DNA from: Caprella mutica
Lineage: Eukaryota > Arthropoda > Malacostraca > Amphipoda > Caprellidae
Reading direction: 5' to 3'
Length of the DNA stretch: 64,000 bases
Assembly: GCA_947561585.1 (NCBI GenBank)
Contig: CANNZV010001028.1
Location: 62,001-126,000, forward strand
Shown here: positions 24,001 to 34,599 of the stretch, in pieces
How the letters are laid out: the number at the start of each line of letters is the position of its first letter
How positions within the stretch are numbered: the stretch's first letter is position 1
Translations under genes and position numbers: made by a program
Notes under the pieces: model-generated
Database searches by the model: none
The model's input: the letters and a program-made list of their open reading frames with translations, nothing else
What the model was told of the DNA's origin: nothing

Positions 24001-27000
24001 CCTCCTAAATGTTCGTGTCATTTCTTGTTGTAATGCAAAGATTGAAATTTGTAAAATTGCTGATCTATTTTTTAATGGAATCGACATATTTATTTCATTT
24101 AAATAAATAATAATAAAAAATTGAGAAAGCAAAACTTGGTGATAAATTGCTCAAGATTTTTGCGAGTCATGTTGTATTTTCAAAACCGTTGTGCAAAAAA
24201 CGTTTGTATATCGGCATATAATATTTATAATAATAACTTTAGAAATACTTAGTAGCTATATATCTCAATATAGATTAAGTATTGATTATTTACGAAGATA
24301 TTCAGAGATTTTGTAAACTTCCAAAATAATCCAAGGTCATCTATCTGAAAATAAAATAAACAACGTCATTTATATCGAATGATTGTTAACAAATAAAAAC
24401 TTTATTTTCTCTGAAAATACGGTGATTTCAGCCGAAATATTTCTTAGTATTTACTAATTACTAATCCATCACAATATAAGTTAAACTATTGATATGACAT
24501 GTTTAAACGAGTTCTCCGAACCATCCCTACGTCCGAATGCTCTTGGTTCTCCCCCACAGACTTTAATTTCAGCTATCATTCAGCAAGTCCCACTTCAAAG
24601 TACTTTAGGAGAGAACCGGGAGCATTGGAACAGAGGGATAGTTCGGACAACTGGTTTAAACATGTTTATAGTTGCTGGAACTACCGCTTATTGTAACTGA
24701 ATGTGTGCGATCGGTGTTAACCGTCAGCTATTTGAAAGATCCAGTGCGGAGATGCAGTACGTGTGTCACCCCCGAGGTGTAATTTACTGTTTTCTTCAAT
24801 ATTGATGTAATTTTTCGTGATTCAATTGGATCGTGTGTGGACTATATGAATACGAAACTGATTCTCAATCTCATAGGTATGAATTATATCAATATTTTAT
24901 GTTATGTTTGGTGTGTTAAAAAAATAATACAAATGAAATTAGAAAAATGGTGATGTTTTTAATTTTGAGGAGTCATTTGGGATGAATCGGACACTTCTGT
25001 TGAGGTTGGTTCGGATGGTGTACGAACCTTCCCTCAGTATCCGATTCAGTCCACCATTACAATTTATTGAAGTAATTCTTATTAAAAAGGACATTCTGAA
25101 CCTGAACTAAATTATTTTAATTGAAATAACATTCGTTTATAAGATTAGTTGCTTTTAATATTAGTGTCTTTATTTTACAGTTTGGCGATCGTATTCATGC
25201 CTTTTCATTATAAAAGGAAAACCGATAGAGTCCATAATAAAGAAGGTATTCAAAAAAGATTTGATGAATTCCAAAAAGGTTTATCCATCAGAAAAGCTGT
25301 TGAAATTGGAGGTGTAGCAATATACTTTAAACAACCGTTGAAATATTTGTATGAAAATTATATTTTTAATGTAAGCTATGTGCTATATCTTGTAGGAATT
25401 TTAATCTATTTTCGTCTTGATATCCAAGCAGAATGCAACGAATTGAACTTCAAACCAGTACAATTACATTATTGAAAATATAGAAATGAAATAATGAAAG
25501 AATAGAAGTTGCACAAAAATGCTTCACACAAATATAGTTCAAATTTCCACAGCCTCATTAGATAAAGACACTCTTCTACACTCTGCTAGTATATCATTCA
25601 ACAGAGATAAATAACTATTTGGATGAAGTAAAAGTATTTCCTAGGTATCAACTTACTGGTACAGTATTACCTGCACAGCCCAAAGAATTTATCAAAATAT
25701 ATTTTGGACTGCCATTTGGACGAAATAGTATTGTTTTAAAAAATAATAAATATAATATTTTTTTTCTGTGAAATTATTGGGAAAAGTTCCTGGTTGTTTT
25801 TATATATTGTATTTTGCTAAGTGGAATTTTCCTCAGTGGAACTTTCCACAGTGGAATCTTACTCAGTGGAACCTTCTGCAGTGGAATTTTCCCAATGGAA
25901 CTTTCTGCAGTGGAATTTTCCTCAGTGGAATCTTCCGCGCACCTGTGATTCATATTCATTCGTCAGTGAAATGAGAATAATTACTCATTCATTTGGATCA
26001 TTAAATATTGACAATCAAATTATTCTACTGATGATATAAAAAACAATCATTTCATATTACTAACTCTATCCATCATTGCCTCAATTCCAATGTTTTAACC
26101 ATTTTCATGATGTTCGAATCATCCTCACAGCTTGTCCGAAGTCTCCTTCTAGAAAGGAGCACTCGGACACTTGAATCTCTCTTACGACTTGACTTCTAAC
26201 TTTCGAATGAAGGTTTAAATTGTAAAACAGTCATAATACAAATTGAAGTAACATGATTTATCTACATACAGATATCTTTACATAGTAAATTTCGAATTGG
26301 TTTATGAATTATCCAGTATTTAACAAAAACTGTCCGAATTCTCCCGGTTCTCCCCTATACAGAAATACTCGATTACTTTTGAATGAAATATAATACTGTG
26401 ATTTTCTTCTTGAACTATATGACGGCACAGCCCACCAAGTTTTGCTGTCGATGGCGACGTGACTTCTCCAGTGTCATTTTTTTCAACTGCGGTTACCGAT
26501 CTCAATGGATGGTGCATTGTGGACTTGGCATCGATGTTTTCTATCAAATGTATCAGAATTTTGGGGAGACAAGGTCCTTTTTGTGACAGAATTACTGATT
26601 TGACTGTGAGTGAGCAATATATTAAATTATTTATGCCGTACAGTGGCGTTCACACTCCCAATCTTCTATATCTGTGTTCATTGAGAGTGTGGAGGCGATA
26701 CTCAATACAATTTAGGTGAATAGTGAAGTGAGATTTAGCTATAATGAACAATTGATTGCGAACACCACAATTTATTGTAATTCACATGCTTAAAGATTTT
26801 AGCTGTAATATAAACTGTATCTCTAGTTCAGGAAAACTCCTCTATATTGAATTCTTGTATCCTGAGTAAGGAACTATCCCGAACAGTAAACAAAAACTTA
26901 TGATTTTATGGTAGACTGAAACAAATTTGTTCACTATTCGGGGGTAATTACTTACTCAGGGCTCCACATTCACTATACAAGATTTCACTATAGAGGAGTT

Positions 27001-27307
27001 CTTCTTAGTACGTGAGTATCATTACCTAATAATGCACTTATGTCATAAAAACTTCGAGAAATATTTATATCGTTCATAGAAACACCCTTTTTTCCTTTCG
27101 ATACAGATTTATGTTGGAAACACTTTGGTTAGTAACGGAGATTTCTCATCGTACAAAACCGTAGAGAAGGTGACAACACTTGCCCCAAGCAGGACTTCTT
27201 GGTTCGTCATCACCCCAACTCTGAAGGAAAGGTTCCGCTATGTGGCTGTCAAGAGGGACATCTCACAGGGACACTTGGACATTCAAGAGATTGAGGTATA
27301 TGCTTGA
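20839..27307 (+). CDS. Secreted PAN/apple-like plus F5/8C (F-type-lectin-like) protein, 4 exons
   Basis: Joining 20839-21076, 21866-22004, 26431-26605 and 27107-27307 gives 753 bases, 250 residues plus TGA, with every junction GT-AG and phase-consistent. Residues 1-19 (MLTSFKLLLPLGVLGCVSC) look like a signal peptide. A cysteine-rich part follows (ESICAMVCGTQNCAAFF, then SVCILG), resembling a PAN/apple module. From about residue 109, NVALNKQTFVSS opens a discoidin/F5-8C fold; AVDGD, NGWCIVDL, CDRITDL, IYVGN and the terminal EIEVYA are the usual landmarks in order. In F-type lectins a His and an R-x-D-x4-R motif bind fucose; here I see RQGPFCDR (Asp replaced by Gly) and no His at the expected place, so fucose binding may be lost. 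It probably acts outside the cell, for example in recognition or immunity; that role is inferred. Confidence 0.85.
21085..21330 (+). repeat. Decayed tandem repeat in intron 1
   Basis: Units of about 40-50 bp with ATTGTCTGAATATTTAATACCTA recur here, and more occur at 21718-21840 on the other side of an inserted fold-back. The array starts roughly ten bases after the exon 1 donor. Units are too diverged to give an exact copy number. Confidence 0.6.
21490..21705. mobile_element. Small fold-back insert in intron 1
   Basis: CGGAAAATTCGGTCT near 21493 is mirrored by AGACCGAATTTTCCG near 21686-21700. Between the arms lies copy 2 of the dispersed repeat also found at 18985-19075. It interrupts the decayed tandem repeat, which supports an insertion. 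Confidence 0.5.
21565..21655 (+). repeat. Dispersed repeat, copy 2
   Basis: CAGGTCATTTAATATTCATGAAG followed by GTGCAGTACAACAAACTATAGCGG, matching 18985-19075. Here it lies inside the fold-back insert of intron 1. Confidence 0.65.
21866..22004 (+). CDS. Lectin-like gene, exon 2
   Basis: Begins after CTTGTAG, encodes DSVCILGKQTEL and continues to NVALNKQTFVSSVHSNS, crossing from the PAN-like module into the F5/8C domain. The donor is TCA|GTAAGT, phase 2. The CA left over joins C of exon 3 to make His. Confidence 0.85.
22836..22875 (+). repeat. GGTT microsatellite
   Basis: About nine TTGG units in a row in intron 2. Confidence 0.9.
22930..23300. repeat. 16-17-bp minisatellite in intron 2
   Basis: Repeats of CGACACAAATTTTTT with variable T-run length and occasional GGCACA, AGACACA or TGACACA variants. 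About 22 units. The variable T run suggests slippage inside units. Open frames on both strands here are artefacts. Confidence 0.9.
24496..24555 (-). mobile_element. Pogo-like element end fragment, inverted
   Basis: The reverse complement reads GGGGGAGAACCAAGAGCATTC then GGATGGTTCGG and AACTCGTTTAAACATGTC, the left end of the pogo-like family. It lies 52 bp from the left end of the full element at 24608, in opposite orientation, so two family ends point away from a short spacer. Confidence 0.75.
25197..25475 (+). pseudogene. Pogo-like transposase N-terminal relic, copy 2
   Basis: From ATG 25197 the frame reads MPFHYKRKTDR, then FDEFQKGLSIRKAVEIGG, the psq-type HTH. It diverges after GVA where copy 1 keeps ARSTLMDY, and continues with unrelated residues to a stop at 25475. 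The recognition helix is therefore broken. No DDE domain follows. Confidence 0.65.
25821..25936 (+). repeat. 15-bp minisatellite inside pogo-like copy 2
   Basis: Nearly eight units of CAGTGGAATTTTCCT type with substitutions (AACTTTCCA, AATCTTACT, AACCTTCTG). 15 is a multiple of three, so frames stay open on both strands. Confidence 0.9.
26431..26605 (+). CDS. Lectin-like gene, exon 3
   Basis: Begins after GGCACAG and encodes (H)PPSFAVDGDVTSPVSFF to FCDRITDLT, the centre of the F5/8C domain with NGWCIVDL. The donor is ACT|GTGAGT, phase 0. The frame is chosen because it continues NVALNKQ of exon 2 and joins IYVGN of exon 4. Confidence 0.85.
27107..27307 (+). CDS. Lectin-like gene, exon 4 (terminal)
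   Basis: Begins after CGATACAG with IYVGNTLVSNGDFSS, holds RFRYVAVKRD and ends DIQEIEVYA-stop. This is the normal C-terminal strand pattern of F5/8C domains (RYV.., then L..EVEVY). No cysteine lies in this part, so the usual first-to-last disulphide of the domain is absent. Confidence 0.85.
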   Translation: MYVGNTLVSNGDFSSYKTVEKVTTLAPSRTSWFVITPTLKERFRYVAVKRDISQGHLDIQEIEVYA

Positions 27308-27925
27308 TAAGAGTCACCATTTGGACTATCAGAGAACAGATCAAAACTGATAGAAGAAGATAGAGAACTATTAATTGTCCAACTATCTATATATTATTAA
27401 CACCTGTAGTGACACAATTGAATGTACCTATTCCCGATACCTAATTCACTTACCAGATCGATAAATATCAGCTAAAATGGAAGTAAATTGACTTCGTTGA
27501 TGAGGTCTTTTTCTCCTTCAATCTAAACGGAGTAAATTATTCTCTGTACTTTCATGTCATTTAAGAATTATTCGTAAATTGAAAATTGTCGTAACTTGTG
27601 AATGAATATTTATATTTATAAGCTCCTAAAACTATGAGTTTACAGTTAAATCCATTGTGTTATGGCGGTATTCTCTGTTCTTTGCAGATGGGTGGGTATT
27701 TTTCAAAGAATTATTAGGCACTCTTGCACACTTTTCTTCAACTTTCTGTAGCTGTAGATTTAAATTGATTCTATTTGAACGGAGAAGAAAAATTAACAAA
27801 ACGAATGATGATACTATAATTTTTAGTCAAAATATTAGTATTGACAGACGTTAATATATTCACTTCAGATTCTTATTTGGATTAAATTAATAAGGAATAC
27901 AAAACTTAGTGTTTTTTAATAAACT
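27308..27925 (+). other. 3' flank of the lectin-like gene
   Basis: Contains the presumed 3' UTR. No clear AATAAA lies close to the stop; one occurs near 27917. Short open frames here show no domain. Confidence 0.4.
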
Positions 27926-27929
27926 AGTA

Positions 27930-28518
27930 CAGTCAAGATACATTAACTCACAAGGTAGAGTATTGCGCAGGTTCATATCAAGATGATTACCGTTTTGTTG
28001 TGAAAGACGCTTCGATGACCCGGTATAATTATTTTTTACATAGAAACAAAGGATGTTATTCATTCTTTTTAGAATCGATTGCTTTAACTTCGTTTTATTT
28101 GACTAAACTGACTGAATTCAACATTTCCTTGATTATTCTTAAGATATATTAAGGTTATTTAGAAGGTATACTAAATGTTTTGATAGGAGGTTTTAGATTC
28201 TTCTGCACATAAACAAATACGAACATACGAACGCACAGATGTGACCCTGCAATATTACATTACATACTCTATAGTATACTATACAGCTGGTTAAATTGTT
28301 CATTTAATAGTATATAAGGATTTGCACATGGTTGTTTGGGCAGTGTACAAAAGCCATGAAAAAATTGCTTAACCTGCTGAATAGTATATAAAGTATGTAA
28401 TCTATTATGGCAGGGTCACATCTGTGTATTCGTATGTGTGTATATATTATGCGCAGAAGAGTCTAAAATTCGTATAAAGGCGTACCATACCTTGTTAGTT
28501 GATGTATCTTGAGTACAG
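27930..28518. mobile_element. MITE with long inverted arms
   Basis: The left end GTCAAGATACATTAACTCAC is mirrored at the right by CTCAAGATACATCAACTAAC (reverse complement). A second, stronger inverted block inside runs CAGATGTGACCCTGC to TTACATACTCTATAGTA on the left (about 28237) and its complement on the right (up to about 28425). It could be one MITE with long imperfect arms or one nested in another. No coding sequence. Confidence 0.65.
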
Positions 28519-28894
28519 CTGTGTTAACCATCTATATATTATTAGTTTAATTGTGTTAAAAGTGTTTTATTTATTTTATACTTATAGTAACATTATATAG
28601 AAGAGCTCTTTTAACTTAAGATTGCTTGCTTTACAACATAGAATCTTACAGCATCTCTTGGCTAGAAAATGCAAATGCCTTATTAGTTATTGTCAACGTT
28701 AAATATCACCAACTAAATTCTTAACCTTATTAAATGTATGACATTCTGAAAATAATAATTCTATTCTTCTTTTAAATTATTGAATGAATTAGATTACCTT
28801 TAAAGTCGTACGAAGGCCTTACCTGTATTTAGTATAAATAAATGTAAAGGACCGTGTAGTGTTTCAAAACAAATAAATAAATAAAATATGTCAA

Positions 28895-28982
28895 CCCGTA
28901 CAAGGAAGGTGGCCTTATTTTGGGACAGCAGTCTGTAGATGTGGCACATCAGCAAAGTTAAAGTTGGGCAGCCCTGTACGGG
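28895..28982. mobile_element. Small piggyBac-type MITE, 88 bp
   Basis: CCCGTACAAGGAAGG at the left and, reverse-complemented, CCCGTACAGGGCTG at the right. Flanks are TCAA (28891-28894) and TTAA (28983-28986), consistent with a TTAA duplication with one change. Terminal CCC and TTAA fit piggyBac-like elements; this is inferred from ends only. Confidence 0.5.
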
Positions 28983-28989
28983 TTAATAG

Positions 28990-30005
28990 TGTGATACTAT
29001 ATACATTACTTTAATAGAGTTATATATATAAACTCTTAAGCACTTTCCGTCATATAAGCTACTAATTAACGTACACTTGGCAGCAGCTGGTTACAGCATG
29101 GTGATGTGAAATGAGTTCACCAAATGGTTTAGTTACTAAACTAAATATGATTTAATTAAATTAAAAAAGCAGAGTCAGGGATAATAATAATTACATAAAT
29201 TGACCTTATATCAGTAATCATAAAATTGATATCTTTAAAAATGTTATCATTTTAGTCACCATGCGTGTGTAGTGTGTACGTACACTAGTAAATAGTATTT
29301 AGTCAAAGATTTTCTCCGTAATAAATATAATTTAAATCTCGTATTTTCGTTTTTATAATAACTTATTATTTTCATCCTGCATTTCATACGCATTTGGAAA
29401 TTGACGCTTTACCTTACATTCGAACTAAATATATAATTAGAAAATATTTTGGAATTATTTTAAAGTTCTTAAATAAATGAATTAGTATATATTTGTATTA
29501 TTCTTTAATGGTTTCATATTTGAATGATAGTCAATATGATAGTTCAATGTCTTTAAAATTAAAGTGGAATTAATTAGCTACAGTATACCTAACTATAAGA
29601 AGTCATTGCTACTAATCAATATATATTCACTATATACACTTCTTAAACACATTAACCGCATTGTGCGCCATATGTGGTACACAGCTCACTTGCTCAACAT
29701 GCATCATGTACCACTATTGGTACAGGCCAACACTTGTCTGTGTTTTCTTAAAGTTGATTTTTCTCCAACATATGTTGAATATTTTCTAGGATCAGTGTTG
29801 GAAAATGAATGGATAAAAAGTGCAAAATACATCATATATTTTTGTATAGAAATAACAGAAAAATATGTTGTTGTTGTTGTTTTTAAAACAACTGTCAATA
29901 TGGAAATAAAAATAAGATGCAGGCAGGGTATAACCGACAAATCTCGAAATGCGGTTGATGTTCCTTTAATAGCAAACAGTCTATTCTCACTGACAAGCTA
30001 TTCCT
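28990..30005. other. AT-rich spacer
   Basis: No gene recognised. A 168-codon frame from 29564 runs into the hAT terminus and has no domain. Confidence 0.45.
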
Positions 30006-30929
30006 ACTCTATGCAGGCGCGTATACAAGGGGGGGGCATTTGGGGCAGATGCCCCCCCCTTGAGGTCTGAACTTTTTAAAAATAAATCTACGGATTAAAA
30101 AAATATATGGATTAATCCGCCAAATTGAAGAAATGTCAATTATTTGATTATTTTTACTTGCTTTTGACATGCTTGAATACTGTATTCTATCAAAATCGTC
30201 ATTTTTAAATTGCGAAATGGGAGAAATTAAATTGCTTCAAGTCGTATCATGTAGAAGAAGCCATTTTGTCCATAGACAGTGAATTTCTATCATTGTTCCT
30301 TAATTTAAAAATGTTTTTGAATTTGAGAAGAAATTCATCGTCCTGTACTCTGTAGTTTGCCAAAACACTTTTTTCTTCAACAGTACACCGAAAATTCATG
30401 CTTTCCCAAGATAAATGGAACGGTTGGCTAAATCTTACCACTTGAAAAAGTTCACACGAGTTCGTTGTCTATTCAATGAAACTGGTTCTATTCACAAGAA
30501 AAAGTAAATAAAAACAAAACTAAAAAAACACAAACTGCGATTCAGGAGGTGAAGAGTTTCTTTGAAGAAACCACTAGTTTTTCTCTCAGAAAAACTTTTC
30601 AGCAGATTTCATCCACACCAAAACCACGTGGTGGAGGATCGTCATACATTCATTTAAATTCCATTTCTATCATTGAACTTCAGTTCGACCAATAACGAAA
30701 ACCACATAAATAGCGGTTTTGTAAGTGGATTATGCAGCAACCATCCAGCATTGCCAATTGAATCGTTTGGACAGACGATCGAGAAGTTAATTTGCCTCCA
30801 TCAAAAACACATCGAAAAATACGAATGAAAATCCTCGAAATACCTGGAAAACAAATGATAGGTATGATGCTAAGGTAATCATTCCTTAATGAATATGGCA
30901 ACTTGTTACCAGTTAATGGTTTTCAAAAC

Positions 30930-31160
30930 TCTGATTGCTCCAGCATATTATTTGGCCCAGCCTACAACTTCTTCACTTTTGTGGATGCAAGACCACATTG
31001 CACAAAGACAGCTTTAGAATTTAAGGAAAAGTTTCGAGGTCGAGTGATTAGCCGAAGTACGGAAATAAAATTCCTGGTCAGCACACAGTCCAGGTCTCAA
31101 CTCTTTGGACTTTCGCATATGGGATGCTGCACAAACTCGAGTTTATATGTTTATATATAA
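30930..31160 (+). pseudogene. Tc1/mariner-like transposase C-terminal relic, copy 1
   Basis: Across two frames this reads DARPHCTKTALEFKEKFRGR then WSAHSPGLNSLDFRIWDAAQ. It resembles the DDE segment where 'QQDGAxPH' is followed by 'WPxxSPDLNPLDFxxW' in Tc1/mariner-superfamily transposases. Frameshifts break it. It lies inside the hAT element and is inverted relative to 31924-32150. Confidence 0.55.
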
Positions 31161-31923
31161 AAAAAACAGATCCCAATGAGTCTTATATAATGTGTTCAAA
31201 TCTCCGGTCAAAGATATAACAATAAGACTCTCAAGAAAGTATGCAAGAATGTTCTGAAGCGTCCATCGTTCTGTCTTCACATCGGAGAGGGTCATTTTCA
31301 ACAACTTTTGTAGGACCTCAGGAGATGTGCCTCATATGATATAAGACAATAAATGTTTAATAATTATTAAAATCCTTTCGTTTCCTCCAAAGTGATGCAT
31401 CTATAATGGTATTTGAATTATTTGTAAGTTCTTCTAATCCGCAATTAAAAAAATACGTTATTTGATGAAACACACTGTATCAGTATGGTTTTGATTATTT
31501 TTGCTGCAGCCAATGATTGAATATTGTGATTAATTTAATAACTATCAGTCTATTAGACTTGATATACAGCTTATGGACTATACAATACATCCACTGACAC
31601 ACTGTGTTCCATCAGAAACGACATTTTTAAATTGCGAATTAGAAGCACTTCTAATGCATCAATTGTCATCATAGATACACCACGTTGATGAAAAAGAAAG
31701 TATTATTATTAAACATTTATTTTCCTATATATATATATGGCTATATCATATGAACCACATCTCCTTTTCCCTACAGAAGTTGATGAAAATGACCTCCTCC
31801 AGTCTGAAGACAGAACGAAGCAAACTTCGAAACATTCTTTCAAATTTCTTAGGGGTCTTCGGGTTATACCTTTCAGCGAAACTTTAAACATTTTGTATAA
31901 GAGACACAATGGAATATTCTTTT

Positions 31924-32150
31924 TCATATATAAACTCGAGTTTGTGCAGCAGCCAAGAAGTGAAAATCCAAAGGGTTGAGATATTGATTGTGTGCTGGCC
32001 AGGAATTTTCCGTTCTTCTGCTAATGAATCGACCTCTAATCTTTTCAATGAGAAATTCTAGAACTGCATTTGTTGAATTTTGTTCAATGTGGTGGAGCGC
32101 CGTCTTGCATCCACCAAACTGTAGAACGAGTTGCAGAATGGTGCAGTATG
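31924..32150 (-). pseudogene. Tc1/mariner-like transposase C-terminal relic, copy 2
   Basis: On the minus strand: NSTNAVLEFLIEKIRGRFIS then WPAHNQYLNPLDFHF and AAAQTRVY. It is the same segment as copy 1 in opposite orientation, so the two form an inverted pair about 770 bp apart. 'NQYLNPLD' replaces the expected 'SPDLNPLD'. The rest of the transposase is not seen. Confidence 0.55.
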
Positions 32151-32169
32151 GGCCAAACAAGGGTTGCTT

Positions 32170-32590
32170 GTTTGGTATGCGATCTATGAGGTTAATGTGA
32201 TCTGATAATGCTTTAGTATTTTAATTTTAATAATTATGATAATTTTTCTTTTTAAGCAACTATGATACAAAACAAACAATATAGACGAGATAATATTGTC
32301 ACAATGCATTAAAAGTAAAAAAAAACATATATTGATTGCTTATTTTTACTTTATATTCAAATAAGTTTGGTAGGATGTAGTTTATATAACGATATTTTCT
32401 TGAAGTATTTCCATATTAAGGCTTTGAATATGTAAATGGTATATAATTATTCAAGGAAATAAAATACTATATATATTTGGTATCTTGTATACCTGTTTGT
32501 ATCTTTTATATTTGCTAATAAATTCTAAATAGATCGCATGCCAAACCAGTAAATGATGATCAGATCGCATAACAAACTAGCATCAAATAA
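32170..32590. repeat. Inverted repeat inside the hAT element
   Basis: GTTTGGTATGCGATCTATGA at about 32179 is mirrored by AGATCGCATGCCAAAC near 32531-32548, and a further AGATCGCATAACAAAC lies near 32561-32577. Possibly another small fold-back insert. Confidence 0.5.
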
Positions 32591-32868
32591 TGTCCTGTAG
32601 CAATCTGAGATATGAAACACCATTAACCGATGATAAGTTGCCATCATCAAGGAAGATTACAGGCAAGCCTTGCTTTAAGTACAACTCACTTTAACAAAAG
32701 TGGTACTTATTTCGAGTCATATGTTTCGAAATAAGAACCGTTCGTAGACATAGAAAACGGAGACAATTTTTTGTGATTTTTTCACGGTAACTAAAAAAAT
32801 CAAAATTATAATCCAGGTGAGGTTATTAGAAGCAATTGGTTCAGAAATTCAACATGTCCCATTTTAGG

Positions 32869-33116
32869 GTTAGTTCCGTGTTATTGCACGGTTCCATATT
32901 TTCGAACACGTGAAAATCTTCATATAGCAATCATTATTTAACTTTTGTTTCAATTGATAACCATGATACCAATTACAATAATAATTAAATTTATAATTTT
33001 TAAATAGTTAAATAATAATTAAATTTATAATTTTTAAATAGTTAAACAGTTATTAAATTTATAATTTTTTTTCTGACGTGTCCAAAATTGTAGAACCAAC
33101 CAATAACTTGGAACTT
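32869..33116. mobile_element. 'Cold-spot' MITE family, member A
   Basis: My working name for a family whose ends read GTTATyG.ACGGTTCCAYATTTTCG. Left end: GTTATTGCACGGTTCCATAT. Right end reverse-complemented: AAGTTATTGGTTGGTTCTAC. The interior has ATAATTAAATTTATAATTTTT repeated about three times and a GATAACCATGATACC word shared with members B and D. It is nested in the hAT element. Confidence 0.6.
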
Positions 33117-34186
33117 AGTACCCTGCTACCAAAAATATTTCATAAAGCATAAAATTGCTGTTTGTTAAATGTAGCACAACAATTATAGAAGTTTAATTAA
33201 GTATCTATTAATTACTACACCTATACTGAGTGAGAGTTAAGCTATGGATGGATTTTAAAACATTTAATAAATGCACGACTTTAAACTTTTTCGTCACAGT
33301 CACATACAATGAAAGACTGTATATTATTTAATAATATGCTTAGATACGTTTTACTCTAATAATGAATTTTCTTTCTATAACTCATAGAAAATGAGGTATA
33401 AATCAAGGAGTGACAATTATAAATTTCTTGTTACTTTTATTCGCTTTAGTTGCCGTTTGATAACTGAACTGAGTCGTGATTTGGTAACTAAAGCGGGGGA
33501 TGCCTGTATAGTGTATATCCATTCAATTAATAATGGCAACGAAGATATTACCTTAGCATCATACCTATCATTTATTCCGTTGATATTTCAGGGATTTTCA
33601 TTAGTGTTCCTGACGATCCTCCACAACGAAGTTATGGTTGGTGAAATCTGCTGAGAAACTGGGGGCTCTGGGGGTTCTTCATAGAAACTCTTAACCTCCT
33701 GAATCACTGTTTTTGTTCTTTTTGGTTTTGTTATCATTTGCTTTTCTTGTGAATAGATCCAGTTTCATTGAATAGACCACGAACTCTAGTGAACTTTTTC
33801 AGGTGGTAAGATTTAGCCGCCCTTCCACTTGTCATGGAGTGAAGCATGAATTTTCGACATACTGTTGAAGAAGAAGGTGTTTTGGCAAACTACCGAGTAC
33901 AGGACGATGCATTTCTTTTCAAATTCAAAAGTATTTTTAAGGTTTTGGAAAAATGCTAATATTAATAGGGTAAAATCCATTCTTTATGAACATAATGACG
34001 TCCTCCCATTTCGCAATTTAAAAAAGGACGCTTCTGACGGAACACAGTGTAAGCAAGTTCAAAGCAATTAAAATAATCAAATAGCTGACCAGTCTGAGGA
34101 ATTATCCGTAGATTTTTTCAGAAACGTTAATTTTTTGAAAAGTGCCCCCCCCTTGACCGAATCCTAGATACGCCCCTGACTCTATG

Positions 34187-34599
34187 ATATTATAATTATT
34201 AATATTATTCGTTATATTTGAGGGTTCGAAGTTCTTGGTATTCTTAGGAGAAACTGAAAGGTCAGTCAAATAACTTCCGACAGACCAATCCAATGAATAA
34301 CAAATATCTAACGGCAATTATCTGTCACATCGATAAAGTAATCACATTTAAAAGTTACAGAGGTAAAACACGCAATTGAAAGGTGAAATAAATACATAGA
34401 GTATTTAAACTACAATAGTAATATTAACTACAACACTGGAAATTCATCATTACGAGTTATCTTTTGATAACAATGAAATTCATTTGAAAGTTCTTTTTAT
34501 TTTTATTCCAGTACAGTTCACACTAACGGAACACTGTAACCACTAATTACTGTGAATATTTACACAAAATACAGGGAGAAATGCCACTAAGTGGAGTTA
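34187..34599. other. AT-rich spacer
   Basis: No gene or transposon end seen between the hAT target duplication and the 24-bp array. Confidence 0.5.

Larger units (their letters stand above)
24608..26355 (+). mobile_element. Pogo-like element, copy 2
   Basis: Left end GGAGAGAACCGGGAGCATT and right end, reverse-complemented, GGGGAGAACCGGGAGAATTC, with TA on both sides (24606-24607 and 26356-26357). The first ~700 bp and last ~280 bp match copy 1. The middle (about 25360-26080) is extra: it contains a 15-bp minisatellite and no catalytic transposase region. It lies in intron 2 of the lectin-like gene, ending about 75 bp before exon 3. Confidence 0.8.
30014..34178. mobile_element. hAT element, 4.2 kb, with long inverted ends
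   Basis: Termini: CAGGCGCGTATACAAGGGGG at the left and, reverse-complemented, CAGGGGCGTATCTAGGATTC at the right, flanked by a perfect 8-bp duplication ACTCTATG (30006-30013 and 34179-34186). Inverted similarity continues for several hundred bases inward (for example GTTTGCCAAAACAC near 30355 versus its complement near 33880, and TTTCATTGAATAGAC on the right against its complement near 30470). No hAT dimerisation or DDE motif is readable in the interior, so it is non-autonomous. Other relics sit inside it. Confidence 0.85.

Noticed and set aside
29564..30070. 168-codon frame
   Set aside because: No domain recognised and its end runs into the hAT terminal repeat, so it is probably chance.
33391..33654. 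87-codon frame in the hAT element
   Set aside because: No hAT transposase motif; it overlaps the inverted arm.
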